From: Nocardiopsis sp. YSL2
GTDB taxonomy: Bacteria; Actinomycetota; Actinomycetes; Streptosporangiales; Streptosporangiaceae
Reading direction: 5' to 3'
Length of the DNA stretch: 64,000 nucleotides
NCBI RefSeq assembly: GCF_030555055.1
Contig: NZ_JAMOAO010000001.1
Location: forward strand, 4,588,001 to 4,652,000
The notes under the pieces are model-generated. The model saw nothing but the letters and a program-made list of their open reading frames with translations. It was not told the DNA's origin and searched no databases. Both the position numbers and the translations under genes were made by a program. Shown piece after piece: positions 35,044 through 43,214 of this stretch (positions are counted from its first letter, which is position 1; each line of letters begins with the position of its first letter).

Positions 35044-35275
35044 CGTCAGTGCAACCTGGTGGGACGGGGTCCCCCTTATTCCTCGAAGCCGGATGCAATA
35101 GCATCTACCGAGCTTCTCGGACGCGCGACACCCAACGCTTGACGAGAACACCACACGAGGCTCCCGGCGCCCCCCACAGGAGGGGCCGGGTAGTTCGCAG
35201 AGGCAGTGCTGTCACATGCCGTGCCGGCGGTAGCAGTGCCGTAAGACCAGCCGGCGAACTTGGACAGGAGATCAG

Positions 35276-35677
35276 ATGAGTCGACAGGTGAACGAGCTCA
35301 ACTGGTTGATCACTGACTTTGCCGACCGGGTGCCTGACGTCGCCCACGCGATCGTCGTCTCATCAGACGGCCTTCCGCTGGCGTCGTCGGCAGGGTTCCC
35401 GGCGGACCGGGCCGACCAGCTGGCGGCGATCGCCTCCGGCCTGTCCAGCCTCACGCAGGGCGCGGCCCGGGTGTTCGAGGGTGGCGCGGTCGCTCAGACC
35501 GTCGTGGAGATGGAGCGGGGGCTCATGCTGATCATGGCGATCAGCGACGGCTCCTGTCTGGCGGTCCTGGCTGCGGCCGAGAGTGACCTGGGTCTGGTCG
35601 CGTACGAGATGACACTGCTCGTCGAGCGGGCGGGGCGGGCGCTGACTCCAACGGCGCGCACCTCGGGAATCCACTGA
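35276..35677 (+). CDS. cvnB: Roadblock/LC7-domain protein CvnB
   Basis: This is a 133-aa Roadblock/LC7 protein of full family length: NELNWLITDFADRVPDVAHA, IVVSSDGLPLASSAGFPADR, ADQLAAIASGLSSLTQGAAR, QTVVEMERGLMLIMAISDGS and LGLVAYEMTLLVERAG. Roadblock proteins regulate small GTPases such as CvnD/MglA. ATG 35276 follows ACAGGAG. A 232-bp gap separates it from cvnA, with a TTGACG box near 35139, so a second promoter is possible. It is closely followed by cvnC (23 bp). Confidence 0.95.
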   Translation: MSRQVNELNWLITDFADRVPDVAHAIVVSSDGLPLASSAGFPADRADQLAAIASGLSSLTQGAARVFEGGAVAQTVVEMERGLMLIMAISDGSCLAVLAAAESDLGLVAYEMTLLVERAGRALTPTARTSGIH

Positions 35678-35700
35678 TCCACCACCGACAGGAGGAAGTG

Positions 35701-36192
35701 GTGGCACCTCACAGTAGAGATGCCGGGAGCGCCTCGTGGTTCGGGCAACAGCAGGGCGGCCCCCCTTCGGGGGGAATGCCGACTGTTCCGGGCGGCGGAG
35801 ATGTTCCTCGACCAATGCAACAACCGTTTGACCAACGACCAGCAGGGGGTAGCGCGCCCAGTTCTCTCGTGCGCCCCTACGCGGTGACCAAGGGCCGTAC
35901 CAAGCCGAAGTCTCAGCTTCCCCTGGAGGCTCTGATCTCGGCCACCGCGGCCGCTCGTAACGAGTCTGGGACGCTGACGCCCGAATGGCAGGCGATCAGC
36001 GACCTGTGCCGGGAATGGCGTTCCGTGGCGGAGATCTCCGCGCTGTTGCGGATGCCTCTCGGTGTGGCGCGGGTGCTTGTGGCGGACATGTCCGAGCAGG
36101 GACTGGTCCAGATCAGGTCTTCGCTCAACAACGAGGCCCGTCCCAACACCAACCTGCTTGAAAGGGTGCTCAGTGGACTTCGCAAGCTCTAG
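35701..36192 (+). CDS. cvnC: DUF742 protein CvnC
   Basis: This is a 163-aa DUF742 protein. The first 60 residues are a disordered Gly/Pro/Gln-rich tail. The domain (about 58-163) begins SLVRPYAVTKGRTKP and contains LPLEALISA, DLCREWRSVAEISALLRMPL, GVARVLVADMSEQGLVQIRS and the C-terminal LLERVLSGLRKL, a winged-helix-like fold. GTG 35701 gives 5-base spacing to GGAGG; GTG 35698 one codon earlier is also possible. It overlaps cvnD by 20 bp. Its role is as a scaffold between CvnA/B and the GTPase in conservon complexes, inferred from Streptomyces work. Confidence 0.93.
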   Translation: MAPHSRDAGSASWFGQQQGGPPSGGMPTVPGGGDVPRPMQQPFDQRPAGGSAPSSLVRPYAVTKGRTKPKSQLPLEALISATAAARNESGTLTPEWQAISDLCREWRSVAEISALLRMPLGVARVLVADMSEQGLVQIRSSLNNEARPNTNLLERVLSGLRKL

Positions 36193-36820
36193 CCCAGCCG
36201 AGGAAGGCGGTGCTGGGGGGAACGCGATGACGTCGGTGAAGATCGTCGTCGCCGGGGGCTTCGGTGTCGGGAAGACGACATTCGTAGGCTCCGTCTCCGA
36301 GATCGTGCCGCTGACCACCGAGGCGGTCATGACCAGCGCCAGCGTCGGGGTCGACGACCTCGCCAAGACGCCGGACAAGCAGACCACCACCGTGGCCATG
36401 GACTTCGGCCGTGTCTCCCTCGACTCCGACCTGATCCTGTACCTGTTCGGCACCCCCGGACAGCACCGGTTCTGGTTCATGTGGGACGACCTGGTCAAGG
36501 GTGCGATCGGTGCCGTCGTCCTGGTGGACACCCGTCGTCTGGCGGACTGCTTCCCCGCGATCGACTACTTCGAAGAGGCGAGACTGCCCTTCATCGTGGG
36601 GATCAACGGGTTCGACGGGTACTACCCCCACGCGGCCGACGAGGTCCGGGACGCGCTGACGCTCAGCCCGGAGATTCCCATCGTCCAGGTGGACGCCCGT
36701 GACAAGGCGTCCACCAAGTCGACGCTCATCACCCTCGTCGAGCACGCCATCACGGTGGGGGACCCCGAAGGCGCGGCCGGACAGCCCACCTCCACCGGGA
36801 GCCAGAACTCCTGGCGCTGA
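36173..36820 (+). CDS. cvnD: Conservon small GTPase CvnD
   Basis: This is a 215-aa Ras-like/MglA-like GTPase. The P-loop is GGFGVGKTTFVG (about 24-35). The switch-II region is LFGTPGQHRFWFMWDDL, with Gln-His where Ras has Gly-Gln/Glu. The base-specificity loop is VGINGFDG in place of NKxD, typical of the conservon group. GTG 36173 (VDFASSSPAEEGG) is set by GAAAGGG upstream and by the conserved start of CvnD homologues; an ATG at 36227 would remove the N-terminal tail. It lies last in cvnABCD and ends at a terminator. Confidence 0.94.
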   Translation: MDFASSSPAEEGGAGGNAMTSVKIVVAGGFGVGKTTFVGSVSEIVPLTTEAVMTSASVGVDDLAKTPDKQTTTVAMDFGRVSLDSDLILYLFGTPGQHRFWFMWDDLVKGAIGAVVLVDTRRLADCFPAIDYFEEARLPFIVGINGFDGYYPHAADEVRDALTLSPEIPIVQVDARDKASTKSTLITLVEHAITVGDPEGAAGQPTSTGSQNSWR

Positions 36821-36844
36821 CACCCGGGCCGGGGTCCCGCACGA

Positions 36845-36886
36845 GCACGGCCCGGTTCCCGCACGGCGGGGACCGGGCGCCCGTGC
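36845..36886 (+). terminator. Hairpin terminator after the conservon
   Basis: A 13-bp stem (GCCCGGTTCCCGC / GCGGGGACCGGGC, one T-G wobble, 3-nt loop) is enclosed by GCACG/CGTGC. It lies between cvnD and the DUF885 gene. Confidence 0.7.
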
Positions 36887-36901
36887 TGGCATGATGGATC
36901 C

Positions 36902-38605
36902 ATGAGTTCTCCCTCGCATCCCGACGCCGCCGCGATGACCCAGAGGTTCCGACGGGTGGCCGAGCGAGTGCTCGACGCCCTGCTCCGCGACGCCCCCGAG
37001 TGGGCCCTGGAGCTGGGGGACGCCCGCGGCGCCGCCCGCCTGTCCGACCACTCGGTCGAGGCCGACGCCGCGCGGGTCGCCGTGCTCGCCGACGCCCTGG
37101 GCTCGCTGGACGAGATCGACGGCGACCTCATCCCCGAGGGCGATCTGGTCGACCTGGAGATCCTGCGCTCCAAGGTCAGCGCCGACCTGTGGCACCTCAC
37201 CGAGCTGCGTCCGCACACCTGGAACCCGCTGCTGCACTCGCCGGGCGGCGCGGTGCTGGCCCTGGTCGAGCGCGACGTGCTCCCGCTGCCCGAGCGCCTG
37301 GAGGCCCTGGCCGCGCGCTGCGCCGGACTGCCCGGCTACCTCGCCACCGCCCGCGCCCGCCTGGACGAGGGCCCCGGGATGCCCCGCGTCCACGTCGAGA
37401 CGGCCCTGGCCCAGCTCGCGGGAGCCCGCGAACTGCTCACCACCGACGTCCCCGCGCTGGCCGAGCGCGACGCCGGCCTGCGCGGCCGGGTCGTGGACGC
37501 GGCCCGGACCGGCCTGGCCGCGGTGGAGGAGTACGAGGCGTGGCTGCGTTCGCGTCTGGAGACCGCCACCGCCGACCCCCGTCTGGGCGAGCGGGACTTC
37601 GCCGCCCAGCTCTGGTACACGCTCGACTCCGAGATCTCCCCCGAGGCCCTGCTGATACGGGCCGAGAGCGACCTGCTCGCCACGGAGGAGGCCATCGCCG
37701 AGGCCGCGGCGGAGTACGAGGGCCGTCCGCGCCGCCCCGGCCAGGTCGCCGAGGTGCTCTCCTCCCTGGCCGCCGCCACGGCCACCGGCGCCGACACCGT
37801 GCGGCCCTCCTGCGTGCGGGCGCTGGAGCACCTGGACACCCGGGTGCGCGAGCTCGGCCTGGTGACCGTCCACGACGACCCCGTGCGCATCATCCCGATG
37901 CCGCGGTCGCGCCAGGGTGTGGCGGTCGCCTACTGCGACGCCCCCGGCCCCCTGGACCCCGCGGCCCGCGACCAGCCCACCCTCGTCGCGGTCGCGCCGC
38001 CGCCCGAGGACTGGCCGGCCGAGCGGCGCGCGTCGTTCTTCCGCGAGTACAACGGCGCCATGCTGCGCAACCTCATGGCGCACGAGGCGGTGCCCGGGCA
38101 CGCGCTTCAGCTCGCCCACGCCGCGCGCCATGACGGCGGCACACGTGTGCGCAACGTGCTGTGGAGCGGCACCTTCGTGGAGGGCTGGGCGGTCTACACC
38201 GAGGAGCTGATGGCGCGGCACGGCTGGAACGGCGGCACCGACGACGCCTCGCGCCGCGACGACCTCGCCCTGCGCCTGGTCCAGCTCAAGATGCGCCTGC
38301 GGGTCGTCCTCAACGCGATCCTGGACGTGCGACTGCACACACGCGGGCTCACCGAGTCCGAGGCCATCGCCCTGCTCACCGAGCGCGGCCACCAGGAGGA
38401 GGGCGAGGCGGTCGGCAAGTGGCGGCGCGCCCAGCTCACCAGTGCCCAGCTGTCCACCTACTACGTGGGCTACGCCGAGGTCGCCGACCTGGCCCGTGAC
38501 CTGGCCGCGGCCCGTCCCGGCGCCGACGAGCGCCAGGTCCACGACGCGATGCTCGCCTACGGCTCCCCGCCCCCGCGCCACCTGCGCACGCTGCTCGGCC
38601 TGTGA
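36902..38605 (+). CDS. DUF885 family metallopeptidase-like protein
   Basis: This is a 567-aa DUF885 protein, all-helical and probably a zinc carboxypeptidase relative. The metal motif is in LMAHEAVPGHALQLAH (HEAVPGH, His-Glu and His about 397-403). Further C-terminal are the conserved GTFVEGWAVYTEELM (Glu ligand) and a Tyr-rich YYVGYAEV. No signal peptide is visible, so it acts in the cytoplasm. Family length is normal. ATG 36902 lies just after the conservon terminator with a weak ribosome site. It stands alone, upstream of the phosphatidylinositol mannoside cluster and not obviously part of it. Confidence 0.85.
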   Translation: MSSPSHPDAAAMTQRFRRVAERVLDALLRDAPEWALELGDARGAARLSDHSVEADAARVAVLADALGSLDEIDGDLIPEGDLVDLEILRSKVSADLWHLTELRPHTWNPLLHSPGGAVLALVERDVLPLPERLEALAARCAGLPGYLATARARLDEGPGMPRVHVETALAQLAGARELLTTDVPALAERDAGLRGRVVDAARTGLAAVEEYEAWLRSRLETATADPRLGERDFAAQLWYTLDSEISPEALLIRAESDLLATEEAIAEAAAEYEGRPRRPGQVAEVLSSLAAATATGADTVRPSCVRALEHLDTRVRELGLVTVHDDPVRIIPMPRSRQGVAVAYCDAPGPLDPAARDQPTLVAVAPPPEDWPAERRASFFREYNGAMLRNLMAHEAVPGHALQLAHAARHDGGTRVRNVLWSGTFVEGWAVYTEELMARHGWNGGTDDASRRDDLALRLVQLKMRLRVVLNAILDVRLHTRGLTESEAIALLTERGHQEEGEAVGKWRRAQLTSAQLSTYYVGYAEVADLARDLAAARPGADERQVHDAMLAYGSPPPRHLRTLLGL

Positions 38606-38729
38606 CCCGCGCCGCGCCCGACCGGCGGCCCGCGCGCGGTCGCGACGGGACGGGCTGGCGCCGTGCCCCGCGGGCGCTTCTATGCTGGGGGCGAAGGACG
38701 ACGAACCCGCACGAAGGAACGGACGAGCG

Positions 38730-39305
38730 ATGAGCGGTGCCTCCCACCGGCCCGAGGACGGGCCCGGCGACCTCCCGGGTACGGGCACGGGGACCCCGGA
38801 CGGCTGGGACCGGCTGTGGACGCCGCACCGCATGGCCTACATCAAGGGCGAGGGCAAGCCCACCGGCTCCCGCCCCGAGGACGGGTGCCCGTTCTGCAGG
38901 GCCCCCGGACTGCCCGACGCCGAGGGGCTCGTGGTCACGCGCGGCAAGAGCGCCTACGTCGTCCTCAACCTCTACCCCTACAACAGCGGCCACCTGCTGG
39001 TGTGCCCCTACCGCCACGTGTCCGAGTACACGGCACTGGACGAGGACGAGACCGCCGAGGTCGCCGCGCTCACCCAGGCCGGGATCCGGGCGCTCGGCGC
39101 CGCCTACCGCCCCCAGGGGTTCAACGTCGGTATGAACCTCGGTACTGTCGCCGGTGCGGGCATCGCCGCGCATCTGCACCAGCACATCGTGCCCAGGTGG
39201 GGCGGCGACACCAACTTCATGCCCGTCATCGGACAGACCAAGATCCTGCCCGAGATGCTGGAGCAGACCCGCGCCAAGCTGGCCGAACACTGGCCCCGCG
39301 ACTGA
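38730..39305 (+). CDS. HIT-family hydrolase/phosphorylase (Ap4A phosphorylase-like)
   Basis: This is a 191-aa histidine-triad protein with a 45-residue N-terminal extension (RMAYIKGEG). The core reads CPFCRAPGLPDAEGLVVTRG, VVLNLYPYNSGHLLVCPYRH and the triad AAHLHQHIVPRWGGDTNFMP (H-x-H-x-H at about 149-153). It matches the mycobacterial HIT protein next to pgsA1 (Rv2613c type), reported as an Ap4A phosphorylase. That activity is therefore likely but inferred. ATG 38730 follows a purine-rich stretch. It begins the HIT-pgsA-patA-pimA block. Confidence 0.88.
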   Translation: MSGASHRPEDGPGDLPGTGTGTPDGWDRLWTPHRMAYIKGEGKPTGSRPEDGCPFCRAPGLPDAEGLVVTRGKSAYVVLNLYPYNSGHLLVCPYRHVSEYTALDEDETAEVAALTQAGIRALGAAYRPQGFNVGMNLGTVAGAGIAAHLHQHIVPRWGGDTNFMPVIGQTKILPEMLEQTRAKLAEHWPRD

Positions 39306-39441
39306 CCCGGGCCCGCCCGGACGCCGACACGGTGCGCGGCGGGGCCGAGGGCCGCCCGCTCAGCGCAGGGACGACGCGCCGCCCCCACCGGGCGCGGTTC
39401 CCACCCCCGCGACCCTTCCCGTCCTACGATCACAAGAAGAC

Positions 39442-40164
39442 ATGCTGAGAATCCTTCGTCCCCTGATCTCCCGGATCACCGCTCCGCTCGGACGGAGCCT
39501 GGCCCGGATCGGCCTGACGCCGAACATCGTCACCATCGTCGGCGCCGTGGGCGTCGTCGCGGGTGCGCTGTACTTCTATCCGCGCGGCGAACTGTACGCG
39601 GGGTCGGTGGTCATCACCGTCTTCGCCCTGTTCGACATGCTCGACGGCGCCGTCGCCCGAGCCAAGGACAACACCAGCGAGTTCGGCGCCTTCCTGGACT
39701 CCAGCCTCGACCGCGTCGCCGACGCGGCCATCCTCGCCGGCCTCCTGTGGTGGTTCATCGGTGACGGTGAGGACCCCCTGCTCGCCGGGCTCACGCTGTT
39801 CTGCCTGATCACCGGGTTCATGGTGTCCTACATCAAGGCGCGTGCGGAGGGCCTGGGCGTCAACTGCGACGTCGGCATGGCCGAGCGCACCGAACGCCTG
39901 ATCATCATCCTGGTCGCCGTCGGCGTCAGCGAGTTCGGTGTTCCCTACATCCTCGCCGGAGGGCTGTGGCTCCTGGCCGGGCTCAGCCTCATCACGGTCC
40001 TGCAGCGGCTCATCGAGACCCGTGCCCGGCTCAACGACCGCGATCCCCGTTTGGCGGCCCTCCGTCGCGGTGAGGAGTCCGAGCAGGACACCGATGACCC
40101 CGACACCGGTCACGACGCCGGCGAGCAGAGCAACTCCGGGTCCGACGCGGGCAGCGGGACCTGA
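39442..40164 (+). CDS. pgsA: Phosphatidylinositol phosphate synthase (CDP-alcohol phosphatidyltransferase)
   Basis: This is a 240-aa membrane enzyme joining CDP-diacylglycerol to inositol-1-phosphate, the first step of actinobacterial phosphatidylinositol synthesis. The CDP-alcohol motif DG-x2-AR-x8-G-x3-D-x3-D is complete in DMLDGAVARAKDNTSEFG followed by AFLDSSLDRVAD. About six hydrophobic helices follow (ILAGLLWWFIG, TLFCLITGFMVSYI, GLWLLAGLSLITVL). The acidic C-terminal tail (EQDTDDPDTGHDAG) is disordered. The start ATG 39442 is short on ribosome-site sequence but fits the family N terminus. It is followed by patA (29 bp) and pimA, so inositol lipid specificity is favoured over phosphatidylglycerol phosphate. 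Confidence 0.92.
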   Translation: MLRILRPLISRITAPLGRSLARIGLTPNIVTIVGAVGVVAGALYFYPRGELYAGSVVITVFALFDMLDGAVARAKDNTSEFGAFLDSSLDRVADAAILAGLLWWFIGDGEDPLLAGLTLFCLITGFMVSYIKARAEGLGVNCDVGMAERTERLIIILVAVGVSEFGVPYILAGGLWLLAGLSLITVLQRLIETRARLNDRDPRLAALRRGEESEQDTDDPDTGHDAGEQSNSGSDAGSGT

Positions 40165-40193
40165 GCCCGCACACGGGAGGAGGGGGACACGAC

Positions 40194-41120
40194 GTGGACG
40201 AACGCACGGCCGCCCTGGCCTACTCGGCCGGGTGGGCGATGGTCCGCCGCTCGCCCGAACGCGTGGGCCGGGCGGTGTTCCGGCACCTGGCCGACCGGTC
40301 CTGGCGCACGCACGACGGCGCCACCCGCGGCCTGGAGCGCAACCTGCGGCGCCTGCTGGGCCCCAGGGCGACCGACGCCCAGCTGCGCGCGCTCTCCCGC
40401 GCGGGCATGCGCTCCTACATGCGCTACTACTACGAGATGTTCCGGCTGCCCGCCATGGACGCCGACCACCTCGTGAGCCACACCCGCCAGAGCGGAATCG
40501 AGGTGCTGGAGGGCCACCTGCGCGCGGGCCGGGGCGTCGTCGCCGCCCTGCCCCACATGGGCAACTGGGACCACGCCGGCGCCTGGATCGCCCTGCGCGG
40601 CCACACCCTGACCACCGTGGCACAGCGCTTGCGCCCGGAGAGCCTGTTCCAGCAGTTCACGGCCTACCGGGAGTCCCTCGGCATGCAGGTGCTGCCGCTC
40701 AGCGGCGGCTCCGACACCGTGGGCACCCTCGCCCGGCGACTGCGTGAGGGCGGGCTGGTGTGCCTGCTCGCCGACCGCGACATCAACGGTGGCGGCCCGG
40801 AGGTCGACTTCTTCGGGGAGAAGGCACGGATGCCCTCCGGTCCGGCCGCCCTGGCCCTGAACACGGGCGCCGCGCTCATGCCCGTCTCCCTCTGGTACGA
40901 CGGCCCGTACTGGAACATCCGCGTCCACGACGAGATCCCCGTCGCGCCCGGTGCCCGCCGCACCCAGCGCGTCCGGGACACCACCCAGGCGCTCGCGCAC
41001 GTGTTCCAGGACGCCATCGCCGAGCACCCCGAGGACTGGCACATGCTGCAGACGGTGTTCAGCGCCGACCACGACGCCGACCGGGCGCGGGAGCTCGAAC
41101 GGATCGAACGGGGAGGGTGA
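40194..41120 (+). CDS. patA: Phosphatidylinositol mannoside acyltransferase
   Basis: This is a 308-aa LpxL/HtrB-family acyltransferase. The catalytic H-x4-D motif is in ALPHMGNWDHAGAWI (about 118-123), with the later glycerolipid segment LLADRDINGGGPEVDFFGEK and PSGPAALALNTGAALMPVSL. It should acylate the mannose of PIM1/PIM2 at the inner leaflet. There is no signal peptide, as in mycobacterial PatA, which associates with the membrane. GTG 40194 follows GGAGG. The stop overlaps the start region of pimA, consistent with one operon with pgsA and pimA. Confidence 0.9.
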   Translation: MDERTAALAYSAGWAMVRRSPERVGRAVFRHLADRSWRTHDGATRGLERNLRRLLGPRATDAQLRALSRAGMRSYMRYYYEMFRLPAMDADHLVSHTRQSGIEVLEGHLRAGRGVVAALPHMGNWDHAGAWIALRGHTLTTVAQRLRPESLFQQFTAYRESLGMQVLPLSGGSDTVGTLARRLREGGLVCLLADRDINGGGPEVDFFGEKARMPSGPAALALNTGAALMPVSLWYDGPYWNIRVHDEIPVAPGARRTQRVRDTTQALAHVFQDAIAEHPEDWHMLQTVFSADHDADRARELERIERGG

Positions 41121-41122
41121 GC

Positions 41123-42319
41123 GTGGGCATGCGCGTCGGTCTGGTGTGCCCCTACTCATGGGACGTTCCGGGCGGTGTGCAACAACACGTCGGCGACCTG
41201 GCCGACGCGCTCGCCGCCATGGGCCACGAGGTGTCGGTCCTGGCGCCCGTGGGGGACGCCGAAGCGGTGCTGCCCGACCACCTCGTGCCCGCCGGCCGCC
41301 CCGTGCCCGTGCCCTACAACGGGTCGGTGGCCCGGGTCGCCTTCGGGCCGCGCACCGCGGCCCGGGTCCGGCGGTGGATCGCCGAAGGCGGCTTCGACCT
41401 GCTGCACATCCACGAACCCGCCGCGCCCAGCGTGTCCCTGCTGGCGTGCTGGGCGGCCGACGGGCCCCTGGTGGCCACGTTCCACACCGCCAACCCGCGC
41501 TCGCGGGCCATGGCGGTGGGATCGGGCGCGCTGCGCTCGGCGATGGAGAAGATCAACGGGCGGATCGCCGTGTCCGAGGCGGCCCGCCGCACCCTGGTCG
41601 AGCACCTGGGCGGCGACGCGGTCCTCATCCCCAACGGGGTGGCCTCCGACACCTTCGCCCGGGCCCGACCCCTGCCGGGCTGGCCGGGGGAGGGCGGCTC
41701 CCTCGGGTTCCTGGGCCGGGTGGACGAACCCCGCAAGGGCCTGGCCACCCTGGCGCGGGCCTTCGTCCGGCTGGCCGGGGCCCGCCCCGGCCTGCGCCTG
41801 ATGGTGGCGGGGCCGGGCGACCCGGAGGCCGCGCTGGCGGAGGTCCCCGAGCACCTGCGCCCGCGGGTGGTCGTGCTCGGGCGCCTCAGCGAGGCCGACC
41901 GGGTGCGCGCCTACCACTCCACCGATGTCTTCTGCGCCCCCAACCTGGGCGGCGAGAGCTTCGGGATCGTGCTCACCGAGGCGATGGCCGCGGGCGCTGC
42001 CATCGTCGCCAGTGACATCCCCGCCTTCTCCGCCGTCCTCGACGGCGGGGGAGCGGGGGACCTGTTCGCCGTCGGCGACCCCGACGACCTCGCCGCCCGC
42101 GCCGGGGCACTGCTGGACGACCGCGCACGCCGCGCCGAGCTGTCCGCGGCCGCGCGGCTGGCCGTGCGCGCCTACGACTGGGGGACCGTCGCGGCCGACG
42201 TCGCGCGGGTGTACGAGACCGTGCTGATGTGGGACGGCACCGGCCACGGACACCCGTCCGGCGTCCGTCTGGACAACGGGCCCAGCGCCACCGCGCTGCT
42301 GCGCAGAGGGCAGGTGTGA
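41123..42319 (+). CDS. pimA: Phosphatidylinositol alpha-mannosyltransferase
   Basis: This is a 398-aa GT4 glycosyltransferase adding the first mannose from GDP-mannose to phosphatidylinositol on the cytoplasmic face. The N-terminal domain has VCPYSWDVPGGVQQHVGDLA (glycine loop), the HIHEPAAPS segment and VATFHTANPRSRAM. The C-terminal nucleotide-sugar domain has FLGRVDEPRKGL, VVVLGRLSEADRVRAY and the E-x7-E motif GGESFGIVLTEAMAAG. The start is GTG 41123 (6 bases from GGGAGGG); GTG 41117, overlapping the patA stop, and ATG 41129 are alternatives. It overlaps the next gene by 4 bp. Confidence 0.92.
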   Translation: MGMRVGLVCPYSWDVPGGVQQHVGDLADALAAMGHEVSVLAPVGDAEAVLPDHLVPAGRPVPVPYNGSVARVAFGPRTAARVRRWIAEGGFDLLHIHEPAAPSVSLLACWAADGPLVATFHTANPRSRAMAVGSGALRSAMEKINGRIAVSEAARRTLVEHLGGDAVLIPNGVASDTFARARPLPGWPGEGGSLGFLGRVDEPRKGLATLARAFVRLAGARPGLRLMVAGPGDPEAALAEVPEHLRPRVVVLGRLSEADRVRAYHSTDVFCAPNLGGESFGIVLTEAMAAGAAIVASDIPAFSAVLDGGGAGDLFAVGDPDDLAARAGALLDDRARRAELSAAARLAVRAYDWGTVAADVARVYETVLMWDGTGHGHPSGVRLDNGPSATALLRRGQV

Positions 42320-43023
42320 CCGTGCTTCCCATGACCGTCGCCGCCACCGCCGCGGTCCTGGCCGCGCTGGCGCTGGGCGTCTACCTGTCCTGGCGGGCCA
42401 CCCGGCTGCACCGCCTCCACGTGCGCGTGGACATCGCGCGGGCCGCGCTGGAAGAGGCCCTGCGCAGGCGCGGCGCCGCCGTGCTGGACCTGGTGGCGGC
42501 CCGGGTGCGCGCGGCCGACGACCCGGGCGGCGGCGACCACGGGCAGGTCCCGGCGCCGGTCGAGGAACTGATGGCCGCGGCCACCGCCGCGCTCGCCACG
42601 CGCGGGACCGGGCCGGGCGGCGGGGGACCGGGACACGGAGCGGCGGCGGACGGCGGACGGACCGGTTCGGGCCCGGTCGACGGCGGAGCGGCACGGCAGG
42701 CGCGCTACGAACTCGCCGAGAGCCGACTGTCGCGGGCCCTGCGCGCCGCCGTGGAGCCCGCCGAAGGGCAGGCGGGGCCCGTGGCCGGGACGCCCCCCGA
42801 GGAGGTGCGCGAGCGCCTGGCCGCGGTGGCGGCCGCCGCCAGGAGCGTCCAGTTGGCGCGCACGTTCTACAACGACGCCGTGTCCGACACCCGACGGGCG
42901 CGCCGGTCACGCCCGGTGCGCCTGTTCCGGCTCGCGGGCACGGCACCCCTGCCGGAGTACTTCGACATCGACGACCAGGCGCCGCGCACGCCCTACTCCA
43001 TGGTCGAACCGGACACCCTGTAA
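42316..43023 (+). CDS. Membrane-anchored LemA-like protein, function unknown
   Basis: This is a 235-aa protein with one N-terminal transmembrane helix (VAATAAVLAALALGVYLSW). A helical cytoplasmic or periplasmic region follows, with a Gly-rich loop around 95-115. The C-terminal signature LARTFYNDAVSDTRRARRSR leads to PVRLFRLAGTAPLPEYFDID. The central helices and the YNDAV-type motif resemble LemA. Equivalent genes sit between pimA and pdxS in other actinobacteria as far as I recall. GTG 42316 overlaps the pimA stop (GTGA), so it is co-translated with the PIM genes. A lipid or envelope role is context-based inference. Confidence 0.7.
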   Translation: MTVLPMTVAATAAVLAALALGVYLSWRATRLHRLHVRVDIARAALEEALRRRGAAVLDLVAARVRAADDPGGGDHGQVPAPVEELMAAATAALATRGTGPGGGGPGHGAAADGGRTGSGPVDGGAARQARYELAESRLSRALRAAVEPAEGQAGPVAGTPPEEVRERLAAVAAAARSVQLARTFYNDAVSDTRRARRSRPVRLFRLAGTAPLPEYFDIDDQAPRTPYSMVEPDTL

Positions 43024-43082
43024 GGGCGGGACCCGCGAAAACACCGATCTGGCCAAACCACCCCGGAGGGTGAGGAACTACC

Positions 43083-43097
43083 ATGGGGGCCTGGTAG
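43083..43097 (+). other. Possible four-codon leader ORF (MGAW) before pdxS
   Basis: ATG GGG GCC TGG TAG follows an unusually good ribosome site (GGAGGG and GAGGA at 43065-43076). It overlaps a CCTGG/CCAGG inverted repeat, 118 bp before pdxS. It may be chance; if translated it could influence leader folding. Confidence 0.3.
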
Positions 43098-43214
43098 ACC
43101 CCAGGGCGCGCGGCCCCGACGGCGTCCGCGCGCCCTCCGCGCGAGCCCCGCGCCGCCGCCCGGGGGACCACCACAACTCTGCGCACAACTCAGACGGGAC
43201 GGGAGTCCACCACC

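Noticed and set aside
36170..38833. Long open frame opposite the DUF885 gene and cvnD
   Set aside because: No recognisable motif, and it crosses a terminator and two well-supported genes.
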